NCBI GenBank assembly: GCA_009741485.1
Contig: CM019236.1
Span: 59,004,855-59,068,854 of the forward strand
Source of the DNA: Malurus cyaneus samueli
Taxonomy: Eukaryota > Chordata > Aves > Passeriformes > Maluridae
Reading direction: 5' to 3'
Length of the DNA: 64,000 bases
In this document: piece after piece, positions 1 to 13,900 of the stretch
Position numbering within the stretch: the stretch's first letter is position 1
Layout of the letters: every line of letters begins with the position of its first letter
Translations under genes and position numbers: made by a program
The notes under the pieces: model-generated
Told to the model about the DNA's origin: nothing
What the model saw: only the letters and a program-made list of their open reading frames with translations
Databases searched by the model: none

Positions 1-1866
1 CTTCTTAGAAAAGAAAACATTCAGGATTGTATGTCGTTCTAGTTTTTACTTGTAGAAGCAGCAAGAGATGGGAGGTTGTTCATTATGATACCTTTAGATC
101 TTGTGTGAATGGGAGAACATTATCATTATTTGGCAAAGGCTATTCATTCAAAATAGTGCTGAACAATTATACTGAAAGAGATGTGAATAGATACACCAAT
201 TTTTCAAACATATCAGAAGAAGAGGAGTGGGAGTAGGGGGACTGCCAGTGGATCTGTAAGGCCAAAGGATGACTAAGCTATAAAAGAAACACCCAAGACT
301 GTTGCAGACATGACAAATTAATTTGTTGCCTTACTGCTCACAACAGAAACAAAGTCCTGCATCAAAGTTGTTCTTTATGGCAGAGAAATCTGAGGAAATG
401 TCAAATTGAAGTGCTGGAAGAGAAGACTGTGGAAGCCACCCATAAAGTGGTAGGGATAAATTGTCAGGACCCTTCAGCATTCAGCTGAGAGTTCCCAGAC
501 ATCTGAAGTACAGCTGAAATCATCCCCTTTAACAACAGCGTGGAAGACAGTAGATGTAAAATATGCCAATTTAAAAAAAAAAAAATACAACTAAGTTGTC
601 AAAATATGGCATATTAATAGACTTAAAACTCTGTAAGGACAAATAGAACAGAGGTACAATAACAACAACATGAAAAAAATACAGTAGAAGAAGCAGAATA
701 AAGGTTGTTATTTTGTAGACTGAAATCAGAACTATACCAGAACTTCAGCAATCAGAAAAGAGTTCTAGTGGACCTATATTCTGCAGGCATGAATATAAGC
801 TGGATATATTCAAAAACATACAAAAAAGCATACAGCTTATTAGGATTTATCCTGAGGTTAATATAGAACAATCTGTAAAATAGTATATTTCACAAAATAT
901 CTAAATAAGAATATTGAGTGCTGGTCTACTTATTCCAAAAGATGACTTTTACACCTGAAAATTCAAGTACACAGAAGAGTAGAAAATATTGTCAAAAATA
1001 TGGGAAAACTGAATAGATTATCACCTTGGAAAAGCCAGGAGTAAAGAGGCTAAATTGAGCAATAGTTCTCTAAATCCTTCTGTGTCGAAGAGGGGGACAT
1101 GAGGAGAATGCTATTCATTATTTCCCACACACACAGAATAATACAATCACTTTGGAAAAAATCTTTACCTCATCAATCCAATCAGCAAACATAGCACTAA
1201 CAAGTCCACCACTAAACCCTGTCCCTTAGTGCCACATCCACATGTCTATTAAAGAGTTCCATGGATGATTCAATCATACCCCTGAGCAGCCTGTTCCAAT
1301 GGTTGATAACGGTCTTCATGAATAATTTTTCCTGATATCCGATCTTTAATTAATGGATGTTTAATTGTAGACATCCCAGGCATAGTTCTCCACATATACA
1401 GCCTTATGCACCACTGGAAAATATGAGCTGGTGGTCAAAAAATCCATGTATATTCTTGTGGCAAACAACTGGCTGTCTAGAGCTAGAAAAGTAGATTCAA
1501 CACCCTGTTGCAGTTTATATCTTTGAAGAAAAGAGTATTCTAGGCTACAATGAATCACTAACTGCCAATGGTTCTCAACACAGGCTTGAAGAACACATAG
1601 GCAGAAGTACCACTGAAACTGCTTGGCAAATTTGACAGCAAAAACAACATGCAATTTTAGGTACAATCTTTTTCCTGGAAAAACAAATGTGATCTGATGC
1701 ACTGTATAAGTGAATATTCACAATTTCAAGGATAATGCCTCTCTAAAATCAAAGCAGATTACAGAAGACTGTGTTCAGTATTCAAACTACTCCTTAATTA
1801 AAGCTTGACAAATGAGTTATCAAAATAAAGTGTAAAGACACGGTGATAAATAACAGATAATAGTAC
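1..1866 (-). other. TRPM6: TRPM6 intron below exon 11
   Basis: AT-rich, without recognised exons apart from the CR1 piece at 1168-1350. The 113-codon minus ORF at 1702-1361 and the 69-codon plus ORF at 27-236 match nothing I recognise. Confidence 0.6.
1168..1350 (-). mobile_element. CR1 LINE 3'-end fragment
   Basis: The segments CCACTAAACCCTGTCCC, GTGCCACATCCACATGTC and AGCAGCCTGTTCCAATGG are the reverse complement of the CR1 3' region, in the usual order. Degraded and truncated. Confidence 0.8.
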
Positions 1867-1967
1867 CTTCCAATGTTGTCCATAAACGAGTATGTGTTTC
1901 TTGGCAATATCTAGCTGATTCCAGGCCAATGCCAAATCAAGCTGATCTGAAGCAGACATATGTGTGC
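1867..1967 (-). CDS. TRPM6: TRPM6 exon 11 (last one visible)
   Basis: A 101-base exon encoding (G)[19 protein letters not shown] and [14 protein letters not shown], matching [25 protein letters not shown] in TRPM6. The acceptor is TTTCCCAG and the donor GTACTA, ending in phase 0. The next family exon (starting PDALEQAMSDALV) was searched for below this point and not found, so it probably lies outside the window. Confidence 0.93.
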
Positions 1968-4900
1968 CTGGGAAACAGATAAAGGAGCTATCAGTTTCCA
2001 CACACTGATGTTACTCCCTTACTTTGAAAAGGCAAGTTAGTGAGACTGTATGTCAGACAAAAACAGGACGCATTTTTCAATACCTTTCAAGAGTGCCGTG
2101 AGAATTGCCAAATCAATGTCCTGCTCATCTTCTGACTCGGCATCAAATACGGTTATCTGTTAGGATTGCAGAAGTATACTATTTGAGGTGAGGCAGAGAA
2201 GTCTGCAGTTATTTCTTCATGGTATGGGCTGTGGTAGATTAAATCATATACATTTCAACAAAAACAGTGGCAAGGGTCAGACATAACTTTCCTTTGTTTC
2301 AGACAGAAAGTGCACCACTTTTAATGCAATGGCATCCCAGGTAAACTGGAATAAACCTACTGCAATAGTCTACATCAATCTGTTTCCTTTTGATTAATCT
2401 TTAAAGCTGAGAAACATAAAAATGAAACATGGTTGATATTTACTCAGTTTTCAACTAGAAAAAATAGAAAATACTAAGGTAGCTTCCATTTTAGTGATCA
2501 TCAGTACACTTATCTGTAGTTGAATGTATACTTGGTACTCCATCATATTTGAAAAGTTCTGACAGACTGGAAAAGTAACTGGAAAAGTGGAACTGCTGCT
2601 TTTAAAAACATTATAAAGAAAGGCTTGGGAAACTACTGGACAATCATGTTCAGCACAATCGTGGAGAAGATCCTCCTGGAAACTAAGGCATATGGAAAAT
2701 AAGAAGGTGATTGGTGACAGCTAATGCAGTTTACTCAAGTGCAAATCATACCTGACAAATCTGGTGGCCTTCTATGGCTGTGTTACAGCACTGGAGGATA
2801 AGGATAGAGCAACTGATGTTGTCTACCTGCACTTGGGTAAAGCATTTGATACACATCCTTGTCTCTAAATTGGACCAAAATGGATGTGATTGATTATATC
2901 ACTCTGTAGATAAGGAATTGGTGTCAAGTGTAGAGCAGTGACAAGTGGTGTTCTAATAATGGGACCAGTGTTACTGAAAGTGTGTGTTGGGGACACAGAC
3001 AGTGGGATTGAAAGCACACGCAGCAGTTTTGCAGATGGCACAAAGCTGAGTGATGTTGATACTCTAGAGGAAAGAGCCACCATGCAGAGGGACCCCAACA
3101 GGTTTGAAATGTGGGCCTGTGCAGACCTCATGATGTTCAACAAGACCAAATGCAAAGATCTGTACCTGGGTCAGGGCATTCCCAACAATTAATATAGGCT
3201 GGGCAGAGAAAGGATTGAGCCCCAGGGAGAAGTATTTGGGGGTGTTAGTGAAAGAAAAGCTCCACATGAACTGGCAATGTGCACTGGAAGCTTGGACAGC
3301 CAATCCTATTTTGGCTTGTATCAAAAGCAGCATGGACAGCAGGAGGAGGGAGAGGATTCATGGTCACAAGTTCTAGCAAAATTCTCTTGTAAGCAGAAGA
3401 ATGGAAGGAAACCTGTGAATTACAAATGAGAGTCTACTAGAAAAGAAAAAATTTGGAATTACTTGATCTGAAAAGTAAGATATTCGGTCATTTATTAAAA
3501 TTAGAAGGCTTTCATTTCATAAACATTGAAATTTGAGATGTTAACAGGCTGTGTGGAGCTATTCGATACAGAAGCTGGCACAGACACTCTGTGTTATCTT
3601 TATGTGAGATTTAACTCCTGTGCACTCAGCAATCCACCAGAGACAGAGCAAAAAGGGTGACAGGAAATTAAGACTTCCTAAGCTCAGCACGTGAACCCTA
3701 CTCACAGACTCTCTGTGTTTCATGCATTCCATCAAAACATGACAGAGATGACTGGACTGTTTCTGTTCCAAACTAAACGTGTTTTGAATCATCAGTAAGA
3801 TCTCTTCCTTCACCTGAGGGCACAGATCCCTGTAAAACAGATATACAATCACTGGCAATTACTCTTGAGATACTGCTTACCCACCAAAACGACATTTGAG
3901 AAAAGATGAAACATAGGAGAGATCTGTTTTTCCTACTTTTCTGTTGATTTAATCCTTCTTTCAACACAAAGTCATCCCATAACATACTAGTATTAAAATA
4001 TTAATAACATATGCATTGATTTGACATACATATTAACTACTGGAAATACAACACATGAGTAAGTTAACAATTTTCGAAAGATTTTCTGTGAACATAGAGT
4101 TAAAATCACTGGAAGTGGTTTTTCTTTTCCTCACTAATCATATAAGAATAAAATTAAATTCCTCACTATTTGTTCATTAGGCTTCATATCTCTCCCATTT
4201 TTTTCTCTTATTTATTGTTCCATTAACCTTTCCATTCATATTTTCCTTTCTTTTGAAATGGAAAGATTTTTTTTAATTGTATAAATATGGGGGGAAAAGC
4301 AAGTGATGACAAACAACGCACTAGGGGCAAATACCACCTATCCAAAAGCACATTCAGAAAAGACACTAAGTAAAGAATTAGGATATAAAATTTATTAAAT
4401 TGATTGTTCATTTTCTGAAATAGGAATGAACCCAAGGCACCTCTTTAAAAATTTCTATTTTTAATCTAAAGAACGCTTTGACTTTAAAAACTTTCACATA
4501 TAACACTAATTGGCTATACAAATACATATTTTTATTTCCAATTTTGACACAAAATTTTCACCAGGGTAGGTTCAATGAACCTGCAGCTGAGACTGCACCC
4601 TATGGAGGTGACATAGAGTTAAAGCTAGACAAGAATGACAAATGTGGGCTACCACTGAGTAAACCAAAGCCAAAAATGAGGAAACTTAGTCCTACTGCAG
4701 CCTGAGCCTCTTAAAGCAATGAAACCCCAGCTCTAGTCTCAAAAGTTTTGTACAGCCCAAATCCAAGCCCATATACAAAACATTGACAGCAGGAGATATG
4801 ACTGAGTTGGAATAATAGCAAATGCTCTGTGGGTCATCCAAGAGTGTCTCTCACTAAGGGTGAGAAATTTCATAACTCAAAACAGCTCTATGCAATTTTT

Positions 4901-7900
4901 TCTCTTGGCAAAAAGCCACAGTAAATTTGGCAGAATGATTATTTCAGCACTAATTTGAGGCAGGGATGAAAGGAACTCTGCTCTCCCACCACAGAAGTAA
5001 AAACCAGCGAAACACCGCAGTGGCATCATTACTAGAAGCTTCAGGAATTATCTCAGCAGTTCTGGACAGGTGTTCCCAGGTCCCTGCCAGCACGACAGAC
5101 CAAGGAGGAGGAGCATTCCACACTACTCACCCCGTGTCTCCCGTGTGTTTGTGGGTGAAGGCCAGGAGATCGGCAGCTCTGCCCGTGCCCTCGTAGACCA
5201 CCACGGGGACGGCCGGGCTGGACCTCACATACTCCCACACCATCAGGATCACGCTGGGGCCGCCTTCCACCACCAACCCAACTACGGGAACACCTTGGCC
5301 CATTCCTGCTCCAAAACACACCCAACCAGGTCTCCATCACACACAGAAACATCAAAACATCTGGAAATAAATACTTATACAAGGTTCAATGGAAGGAAAT
5401 AATGTCTTCACCAACTCTAATTTAACTTACTCCTTTTAACACTTTCACAGAACTTCTGAAACCAGATCAAAAAACCAAGAAAAACTACTGAAAACCTTAT
5501 GCATTGAGAAGAAGAAACATTTTTCTGAAAATCCTCTTCCTTGTCACATACAAGGGCATTTGAAATGTGTTCAATATCCATTTACCTACACACATAGAAA
5601 AGTCATCAGATATTTCCTCAGAGACTCTTTCAAGTGTTACATCATCAGGGTGGGCTTCTCAAAAAAACAGAAATGAATCTCAAGTACAAAGTACATTGCA
5701 ATAGAAATTAAAATATCATAGGAAACCTGACTTGCAAAAGTTTGTACCAAGAAAATATGAGAGTCTGAGTATGAAGCTCTTGATATGAACGTATGAAAAA
5801 TTGGGTTACTTTCGAAGTTCGTCAATTCTATGATGTGAGTAGATAAAGAAAGTTACATCACAATGTTCATGCCTTTTAAACCTCAAGGTTTAAAAGGAAT
5901 GAACAAAACAAAACAAGGTTTTCTCCTATATTCAAGATTTGAATGACTATGTAAGAGTGAATTTCACAAATAATTTGTACAATCTCGTGAATAAAAGGAA
6001 ATAATTCCCTATTTCATAAATATTCATTTAATAATTTATTTACCATGTCTCACTACATAAATAAATAGTAGAAATTATCTGTCAAAACATGGCTAAAAGT
6101 ATTACTTTTGCAACCAGGCTTTGTTGTTGTTCCTGAGTTGGTCACAGGTTTGCAATAGAGAAGAGTGATGCAGGCAAAAGTGGTCAATGGGGCAAAAAAG
6201 GGTTTGAATTCCATGGAATTCCATAGAATGTAACAATCTTTCCACCTCACAAAATGCTGGGAAAGTATCTAGGGGTGAAATAGGGACCATAAAAAACAGT
6301 GAAGTGAGCAAATGCTCAACACTTACTAAATAATCTGTGTCTTTTAGATGTTTCTACCATTGAGAAACCAATATGTGAGTTCATCTAAATGCTTTATAAA
6401 AATGCTGTCCTTGTCCTGATTTTCAGAGTTCAAGACACATGCAATTAATAACATTTGACCTCAGTGAAATCTATTGCAAATCAAGACATAGATATTAACA
6501 TGAAATGTCATGTACCTCCCCAACTTTTAGGGTAGGTTTTTGTGCAATAAAGCTGGCCACAGCAGCTTTATTACTTACTTACACTTACTTGTGTGTATTT
6601 TTTGAAGTGAAATGTACTTCTCCAAATTCCTCCTGAGCACCATTTCATTCCCATACTTGCCTACCGTCCCATCATCTGCCATTAGAAAATGAGAATGCAT
6701 GCTGTTGAGCGTCTCAGCTTGCTGAGTGGGTTACCAAGAGTCTGGTACAGGCAAACTACCTGAGAAAACCAAAATAAAAAGGTCCTCAAAGAAATCCACA
6801 GAATCAACAAAACCACTGTTTATGTTCCCTCACTTGTATTTCTTCATCACAGCATGGTTGTCTGAAATCCTCTATCACACCTTTTGCTCTAGTCAACCAT
6901 TTGATCCTTAACATTTGATTTTTAACAGCAATAAACCACAATTAATACCTCAGACAACATTTCTGATTAGGCTTGCAATCCTTAGAGTTACTGCCTGGCA
7001 TTCTTTGCAACAGATGAAACATCATGGCATAGTTTCCTTGGGCTGTTATTCCCTTAAAAATATGTGACATAATATTCATCAGGAATGATTTCACCTTACT
7101 TCTTAAGTGTTTTTAGACAAGTAGATTGTGCCCTCACAAAAAGTTCTAGTTTGTGAATATAAGATAAGTTGTGAATAAAATAATAAACATATTAATAGCC
7201 CATTTGTGTACACCCCTAACCTGACTGTTCTTTCTGAATCTTTATATAGAAATACATAATTTACAACCATGAGAGGGTTGCCTAAATAAATACAAAATTT
7301 AAAAAAGGAATAGTAATTTCCTCTAAGAGGAGAAGTATTTTAAAGCTATTCATTTATATACAAAAAGCAAAAGAGTACCAAAAACATGCCACAAAATTCT
7401 ATAGCTGAGTAAAATGTAAGCCTCTATTTTAGAGAAAAAATATCGAACCAGTGAAATGAATCAAGAAGAAAATCAAGTGTGCAAGAAAGCTGTAACATCC
7501 CATGAAAAAGCTTTTATTATTAAAATGCATCCAACTCACATCTTTTCCAATGAGATCCCTCTGGTTCTCGATGATACCCCATGGAGGAATCCCAATAGCG
7601 CAGATCTTTCTCAGGTGTGGTGAGGCACGGCCTTTCAGTGCATCCCCAACATGCCTGGACACTCCTAAACAGAAAACCAAATGATAACTTTTCTCCTGTA
7701 TTCACAGGACACCAAGAAAGGTTTCCTATCACTTAATTTATACTATAGCTATATTTTAATCAAAGCAAAAACATCCCATCCACATTGTGTACATTGCATA
7801 TTTGATGTACACTTCAGAGCTCAGACTCAATGTACCACTGCTTCAAACTCAGCATATTTTTCTAATTAATGTAACACTCTTACATGGTGCTAATGGTGCT

Positions 7901-10900
7901 TTCTGCATCCATAAAACTACATTAGTTACATAAATGAACAGGAGAGTTCTCCTGTAAAATCATTAGATTGAATAACAGTTGAAGAACTAAAGCTTTCAGT
8001 TCCACAGCTTACTGACCCCTCTGAGTTTTTGAGAATAGCCTAAAGGGATTTTCAGATACTAATAGGCTAATTAATGGATTATCCTAATTCAAAACTTTCT
8101 CAATTATAAAACACCAGTTAAATATAGCTTTGAAAACTCTTTTAAAAAGACCAGTCATAGTTTTTCAAACTTAAATATTTTAATTAATTTGTATAATTGA
8201 CTGCAAGTAAGTTCTGGTATAAACAGGTTTCTTATTACAAGCAGAATACTCTGCTCTTTAATTTAAAAAAAAAATATTCAGAATGCCTGCCAATGGTAAA
8301 GGAACATGATTTCACTCTTTGAATTATGCATTGTTCATTGAATGAAAACAGCTTCATTTTGTATTAACAAATCATCAGTTTTCAAACTATTTCATTCTAT
8401 TTTACCTAAATGTGTACACTGTAATGCAGGGAAAGAAAACCAAAAGGAAAAACTGAAATAAATTAAAAATAATTACTCTACCGCTGTTGATGCCTTCTGT
8501 AATAATCCATGCTCCTGTAGACTCAGCTGTCTTCACCAGACCTTTGCTGAAAACCTGCTTCACCTTTGAGGGAAGCTTGAAATTTTGAATGCCTCCATGA
8601 ACAGAGATCACCAGCTTTGGCAGCTCTATCTGCCATTCTTTAACCATCAGGTGCAACAGCTGATCCAAATTGCTATCATAAGAAAGTCTAATATACTGTA
8701 AAGAATAATAATGGGGAAAATAAACAGCTTTTAAATGCTTCAAGAGAAGAAACTGCAACACATTGCAAAATTCTAAGCATTAAGGTCCTGCAGACATTGT
8801 GAAGGATTAGAATTGTCATAGTACCCTAGCACAATAGCACAAAATTGCATCTGTGAGCAATAAAGTCAGCATAGCCTTAATCATGGTGATGTTCAGTGTA
8901 GAAATATACACACATTTTAACCTGACTTACTTTTAGGTTCCACTCCCCTCTTAAGACAATCAATCCTATATTCACCCAAACCCTTTTTGCCTTTCTTACG
9001 CTGAAATTCTAAAAGTCAGGTGTATAAACAGCTCCTATTACCTTGGCATGGTAAGTGTGGTCTCCATCCTGAAAATTGATTGTACCAAACGCATCTGTTG
9101 GACTCATCTTGGTGTGTTTTTGCACAGACCATTCTCCACCATCGCTCTGTGAGCCAGCCTGATAAACAGGCCAGCTACGTTCCACCCCTGGGTGTTCTCT
9201 GATGAGCCGTCCACAGCAGCACCTCACATTAAAAATACAGAAGTTATTTTATATCAAACTCACTTGCATACAGCTTTAGGATCTACACATGGATAGCCTA
9301 AATAACTTCTCTACAAAGAAGAATATGGCTGTTTTCTCATGTGGAATGCAGCAAAAATTGACTGTGTTGAAGCATCTGCAACAGTCTTCAAAGGTCCTTC
9401 CAATCCAAACATGCTGGGATTATGTACGATTCTGTCACAGTTTGAGAGTCCACACTGAAATTCTAACCTGAGCAAGGCTGCTTGGCTTTACTGGCCTTTT
9501 ATGTTCCAATTTGTTGGAAGGCTGTAGGACATCGAGGCTTGCTATGAGTGTTTCCACAGGTTATTCTAAGTATGAAAGAAAGATCTAGTAGCTATACTCA
9601 AGAACCAGAAGGAGAATTTCAGGGTGACCTTCATACTAACTCTTAGAACCTAGCAAAGTGATAGTGAATACATGGACTGAAGTGCAATGTTGAAGGAGAT
9701 TGTCATGGTTTAGGTATGGCACTTGCCAGTTTAGTATTCCCACTGAGACTCTCCAAACCTCATGTTGCTCACCTGCTCACCCCTTTCCCTTTCCTTCCCC
9801 CTGCAGCCCACTGGAGAGGAGAATAGGTGGCACAGAAGGTAAAGATCAAAGACTGAGATAGGATAATTTATTGAAAACAGCAACAAGATAAGAGAACGAA
9901 CAGTAACAGCAACAATACTAATAACAGAGGGCACAATAAATGAAATTTCACACAGAAATCCCCCAACAATATTCAATACCCAACCACTCCCTCAGTCATG
10001 CTGTACTAATCAAGAAGGAACCCATTCAGCATATTCTTGGGCATAGTCGTCTGCAGAGCCAGATGTTGGACTTGATGTTCAACGTGGATGCCTTCCAATA
10101 TCCAACATGGTCTCTGATTCTGTGAGTCTCCCTGGAGGAGATTCCCTTCTCCTCACTCCCAGCAATGACGTGAGGTGGTACAGAATAACCTCCAAGTCTA
10201 GCCATGTCCCTTACTGGCTACTGCAAAAATTAACCCTGTCCTGGCTGGAAGGATATTTTTCACCCTTTATCTTATACCATCTACCTCATGCCCAAATTAT
10301 GTACCTTCCAAATTATATACATATATCCTTATACATCTATAACACACACACCAATATAGGTATCATAGTCAATGGCCAAGATATCTGTTGAATTCATTTA
10401 GTCCACGACTGTGAGTTCTACCCGTCCTAGCTGTCTCTCAGGGGAGTAAGGCTGATGCGCTGTCAGCTGATTGCGGCATCGGGAGATCCATGACTGGTGT
10501 TATCTGGAGCAGTCCATACTGACTGTTCATGGCATTTATGGCACACAATGGCAGGGTCATTCAGAAACCAACATTACATACACTGTTCAACATTACAGAC
10601 TGTTCTCACTCAAAAATCAAACCCTCTTGAGGTACACATTACATTTTGTAGACCCTCTGCATTATCCACCAATTACACCCAGGTCATTGAGATAAAAACA
10701 ATCCAAAGGATAGGTTTGCCTTTGCTTGAGACAGGACTAATCCTGTCTGACTTCCCTAACACGGCTCATATGCACCACAGGGACTTTATCCCTTTCACCT
10801 CTCCCATAGTACATGAAGGTTTTGATTGGGCAGGGCCAGCTTGAACTGGTAGAGCCTCTGGTGTTAATTAACCAGGCTTCCTAAATGGAATGTATTTAGG

Positions 10901-13900
10901 TCTTCCTAAATGCAGATCCCAGTGTTTGAAGGTCCAACTGCCTTTTGCTTTCAGTGTGGTTTTCAATGGTCCACTGTCCCCGTGAATTTTCCCAGAGGCT
11001 GGTGCACGGCATAGAGTATGATACCCACTCAATACTGCGCTTTCTGGCCCAGGAGTCCATGTAATCAACCAGTCAGACCTCTCCATATTTATATTCTGAC
11101 CATTGTCCCCATACCACTGAGGCTTTATCTATTTGGCCTGCTTGGTTGCAGTACATGTTTCACAGTTAAGGATAATCTGTCAAGTAGTGTCCATGGTTAA
11201 GTCCACCCCTTGATCACAAGCACATCTGTAATGTTGCATCTTTTCCCCAATGACCTGAGGTGTCATGGGCCCACCAAGCCAGAAATAATTCACTCTTGTG
11301 GTGCCAGTCCAGTTCCTGGAGAGAGGATCCTGTTGCTTGAGACATTTAAAATCTTGGCAGCCCGACCCACCTGTCTGTTCCTGAGATGCTCTTCAGTAGC
11401 CCAACTCCTGGGTACATGTGCATCTACATGATATTCTTCAACAGCCTTCTTCTCTGCTTAGGCAGTGATCTCTTTCTATAGTTCAGCAGCCCAAATGGGT
11501 TTACATCTGTGCTGCCAGCTGTCTTTTTCCATTGGCTCAGCCATCCCACAGCATTTGCTGCCATCCACAGCTCAGTGTATAGGTAGAGCAATGGACATTG
11601 CTCTCATTCAGTGACATCTAAAGCCAGCTGGATGGCTTTCAGTTCTGCAACCTGACTTGATCTGCTTTGTCCCTCCACAGCTTCTGCAATTTGCCACACT
11701 GGGCTCCATACAGCAGCTTTCCATTTTTGACGTGTCCCTCCAATACAGCAGGAACTGTCAGCGAAGAGAGTATATTGCTTTTCATTTTCTGGTGTTCATT
11801 GTATGGTAAGATGTGCTATCTCCTCTATATCCTTCACTGACAAAAATCTGCAATTTTTGTCTTCAGGCCAATTCCTCATTCTTGGGCAATTGTGGTTTCC
11901 TGTTCAAGCTTGTTATATCATCAGCACATTCCACTTTCTCCACAAAGCATAAGTGCATGATGTGTGGCAGGTCCTTTTGCTTTGAACATCCAGCCCAGCC
12001 CTGGCAGTTGCGGTACCAGGAGGAGCTGTGCTTTGGTGCCCATCACTTCAGCTTGAATGCCTTCATAAGCTGCCAGGATCTCTTTTTGTCTTGGGGTGCC
12101 CAGTCCTAGTTTTGTCCAGGACAAGGTTAATTTTTTGCAGTAGCTGAAATAGCTCATTGTTGGGGTCCAGGTGTTATTCTACACTACCTCACATCACTGC
12201 TGGAGAAAGGGTGTAATGGGATCTCTCCATCTTCTGGGGAGAAGGGGTTACTTCTGGTCAAATAATGGAGTGAGGGGAGGTGATTTTAAGCCAGAGACAG
12301 AGCTTTAGGTGGTGCCGGCCCCCAGAAGGATGGAACAGAAAGGTTGGCCCTGCTTGGGTCATGAGCTCCACAGTGAGCATTTTTGCATGTGAATCATGCA
12401 AAAAATGCTCACTCTTCTTTTTTTTTTTTTTTTTTTTTTTGGGGGGGGGGCGGGGGAGGGGGCACTTCTAAATTAATGTTGTTGCGTAACAGTTTGCTTT
12501 TTTCTTATCACATTGCTGTTTCCAGTTAATTGTACTTATCTCTGTGATAAGTAGATCAAACTGTGATCTTTGTCTTTTTTGTCTCCAATTCTCAGCTTCA
12601 CCCTGCTGCAGTGGAAAAGGGAAAGGGAACATGGAGTGGCAGAGAGAAGTGTGGTTTTGGAGAATCTTGGTGGGGGCACTGATTTGGGGAGTACCATTCC
12701 TAAGCCAGGAACACCCCTGACTCCAGAACCTCGGTAGTCATCCTTCAGCCCTCCTGGGTAACTTTTACCAGAGATTTCAGAAAGAACCACTCTCCCCATC
12801 TGCAGTGTAGAATGCATTTTTCACATCTTGTCCTGCCATGACTGGACCAAAAGCTACTGCACAATCCTGTTAGATTTGTTCAAAACCTTGAACAGCTGTT
12901 CAGGACCCTACTCATAACCATTCTTCTTCCAGGTGATTTAATAGAGAGTGCTTTCAGTCTGACTGTAATCCTGAATATGAATCCTTCAAAAACCCACAGC
13001 ACCTAGGAAAGTCTGTTTCCTTCTTGTTGGTTGGTGGGACCACAGCTGTTGCTGTGTTCACCATGCCTACTGGAAACATTCATCCTTCCATTTAACTCAG
13101 AAAAGCTGAATTTCCTGGGCAGATCCCTTGACCTTACTTTGTTTTATGGCAAAAGCAGACTTCAGGAGGATTTTCCTTCCCACTTCTTCATGTCCCCTCC
13201 ATGGTCACACAAAAAAATGAGGTTACCTCATGGTTTGTACCTTCTCTCTTGCTCACAATAGCAGAGACTCTGGTCCACACTGGAAATGGGACATTCCGTC
13301 TCTACCTTGCTCGATTGTTTGGAATCTGCAGTCTTGGACAGTCTTGGACAGTCTTTCCACAGCCAAGGCACAGGTCAGTAAGGACACAAAAATATCATCT
13401 TCATATTCCTGGAATCTGGTGGTCACTTGAAGCACTTTGTTCTCCTTTCATGGACATCAAAGCCAGTGAGTCGGTGTAATGATGGCGTACGTGCTCCGTA
13501 CAAATTGTCTCCACACAGAATTTGTACACTGGACCTCATCTGTGGGATCCATCTATGGGAATTGCTGAATCCCTACAGATCACCTCCAGCACAACTAATT
13601 CTCTCAGGTACTGGATACCCCTCTCCATGATATCACACCTGTCTGGGTGCAGGTCATCCTTGAGAGAAAACCTTCCCCTCATGCTTGAGAGGAGTCACCT
13701 CCAAAGGCTGAGAGTTTCTGAACTGTTCCCAATCCCCTTGTCAATTCCCACAGCTGGGACAGGGATCCCAGTTGCTTGACTTCACCACCATCCAGTTTCA
13801 TATCGTGGGCCATGATATCCAAGCATTAAAGTGGCCAGGTCACCTTACTGGCAGCTGAATCTTTTCACATGTCTCACAGCTCACCCAGAGATAGGGATCA

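Larger units (their letters stand above)
3830..8481 (-). other. TRPM6: TRPM6 introns between exons 9 and 5
   Basis: The introns at 3830-5130, 5306-6588, 6760-7539 and 7665-8481 are AT-rich and hold nothing recognisable beyond splice signals. The ORFs in them are short and composition-driven. Confidence 0.7.
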
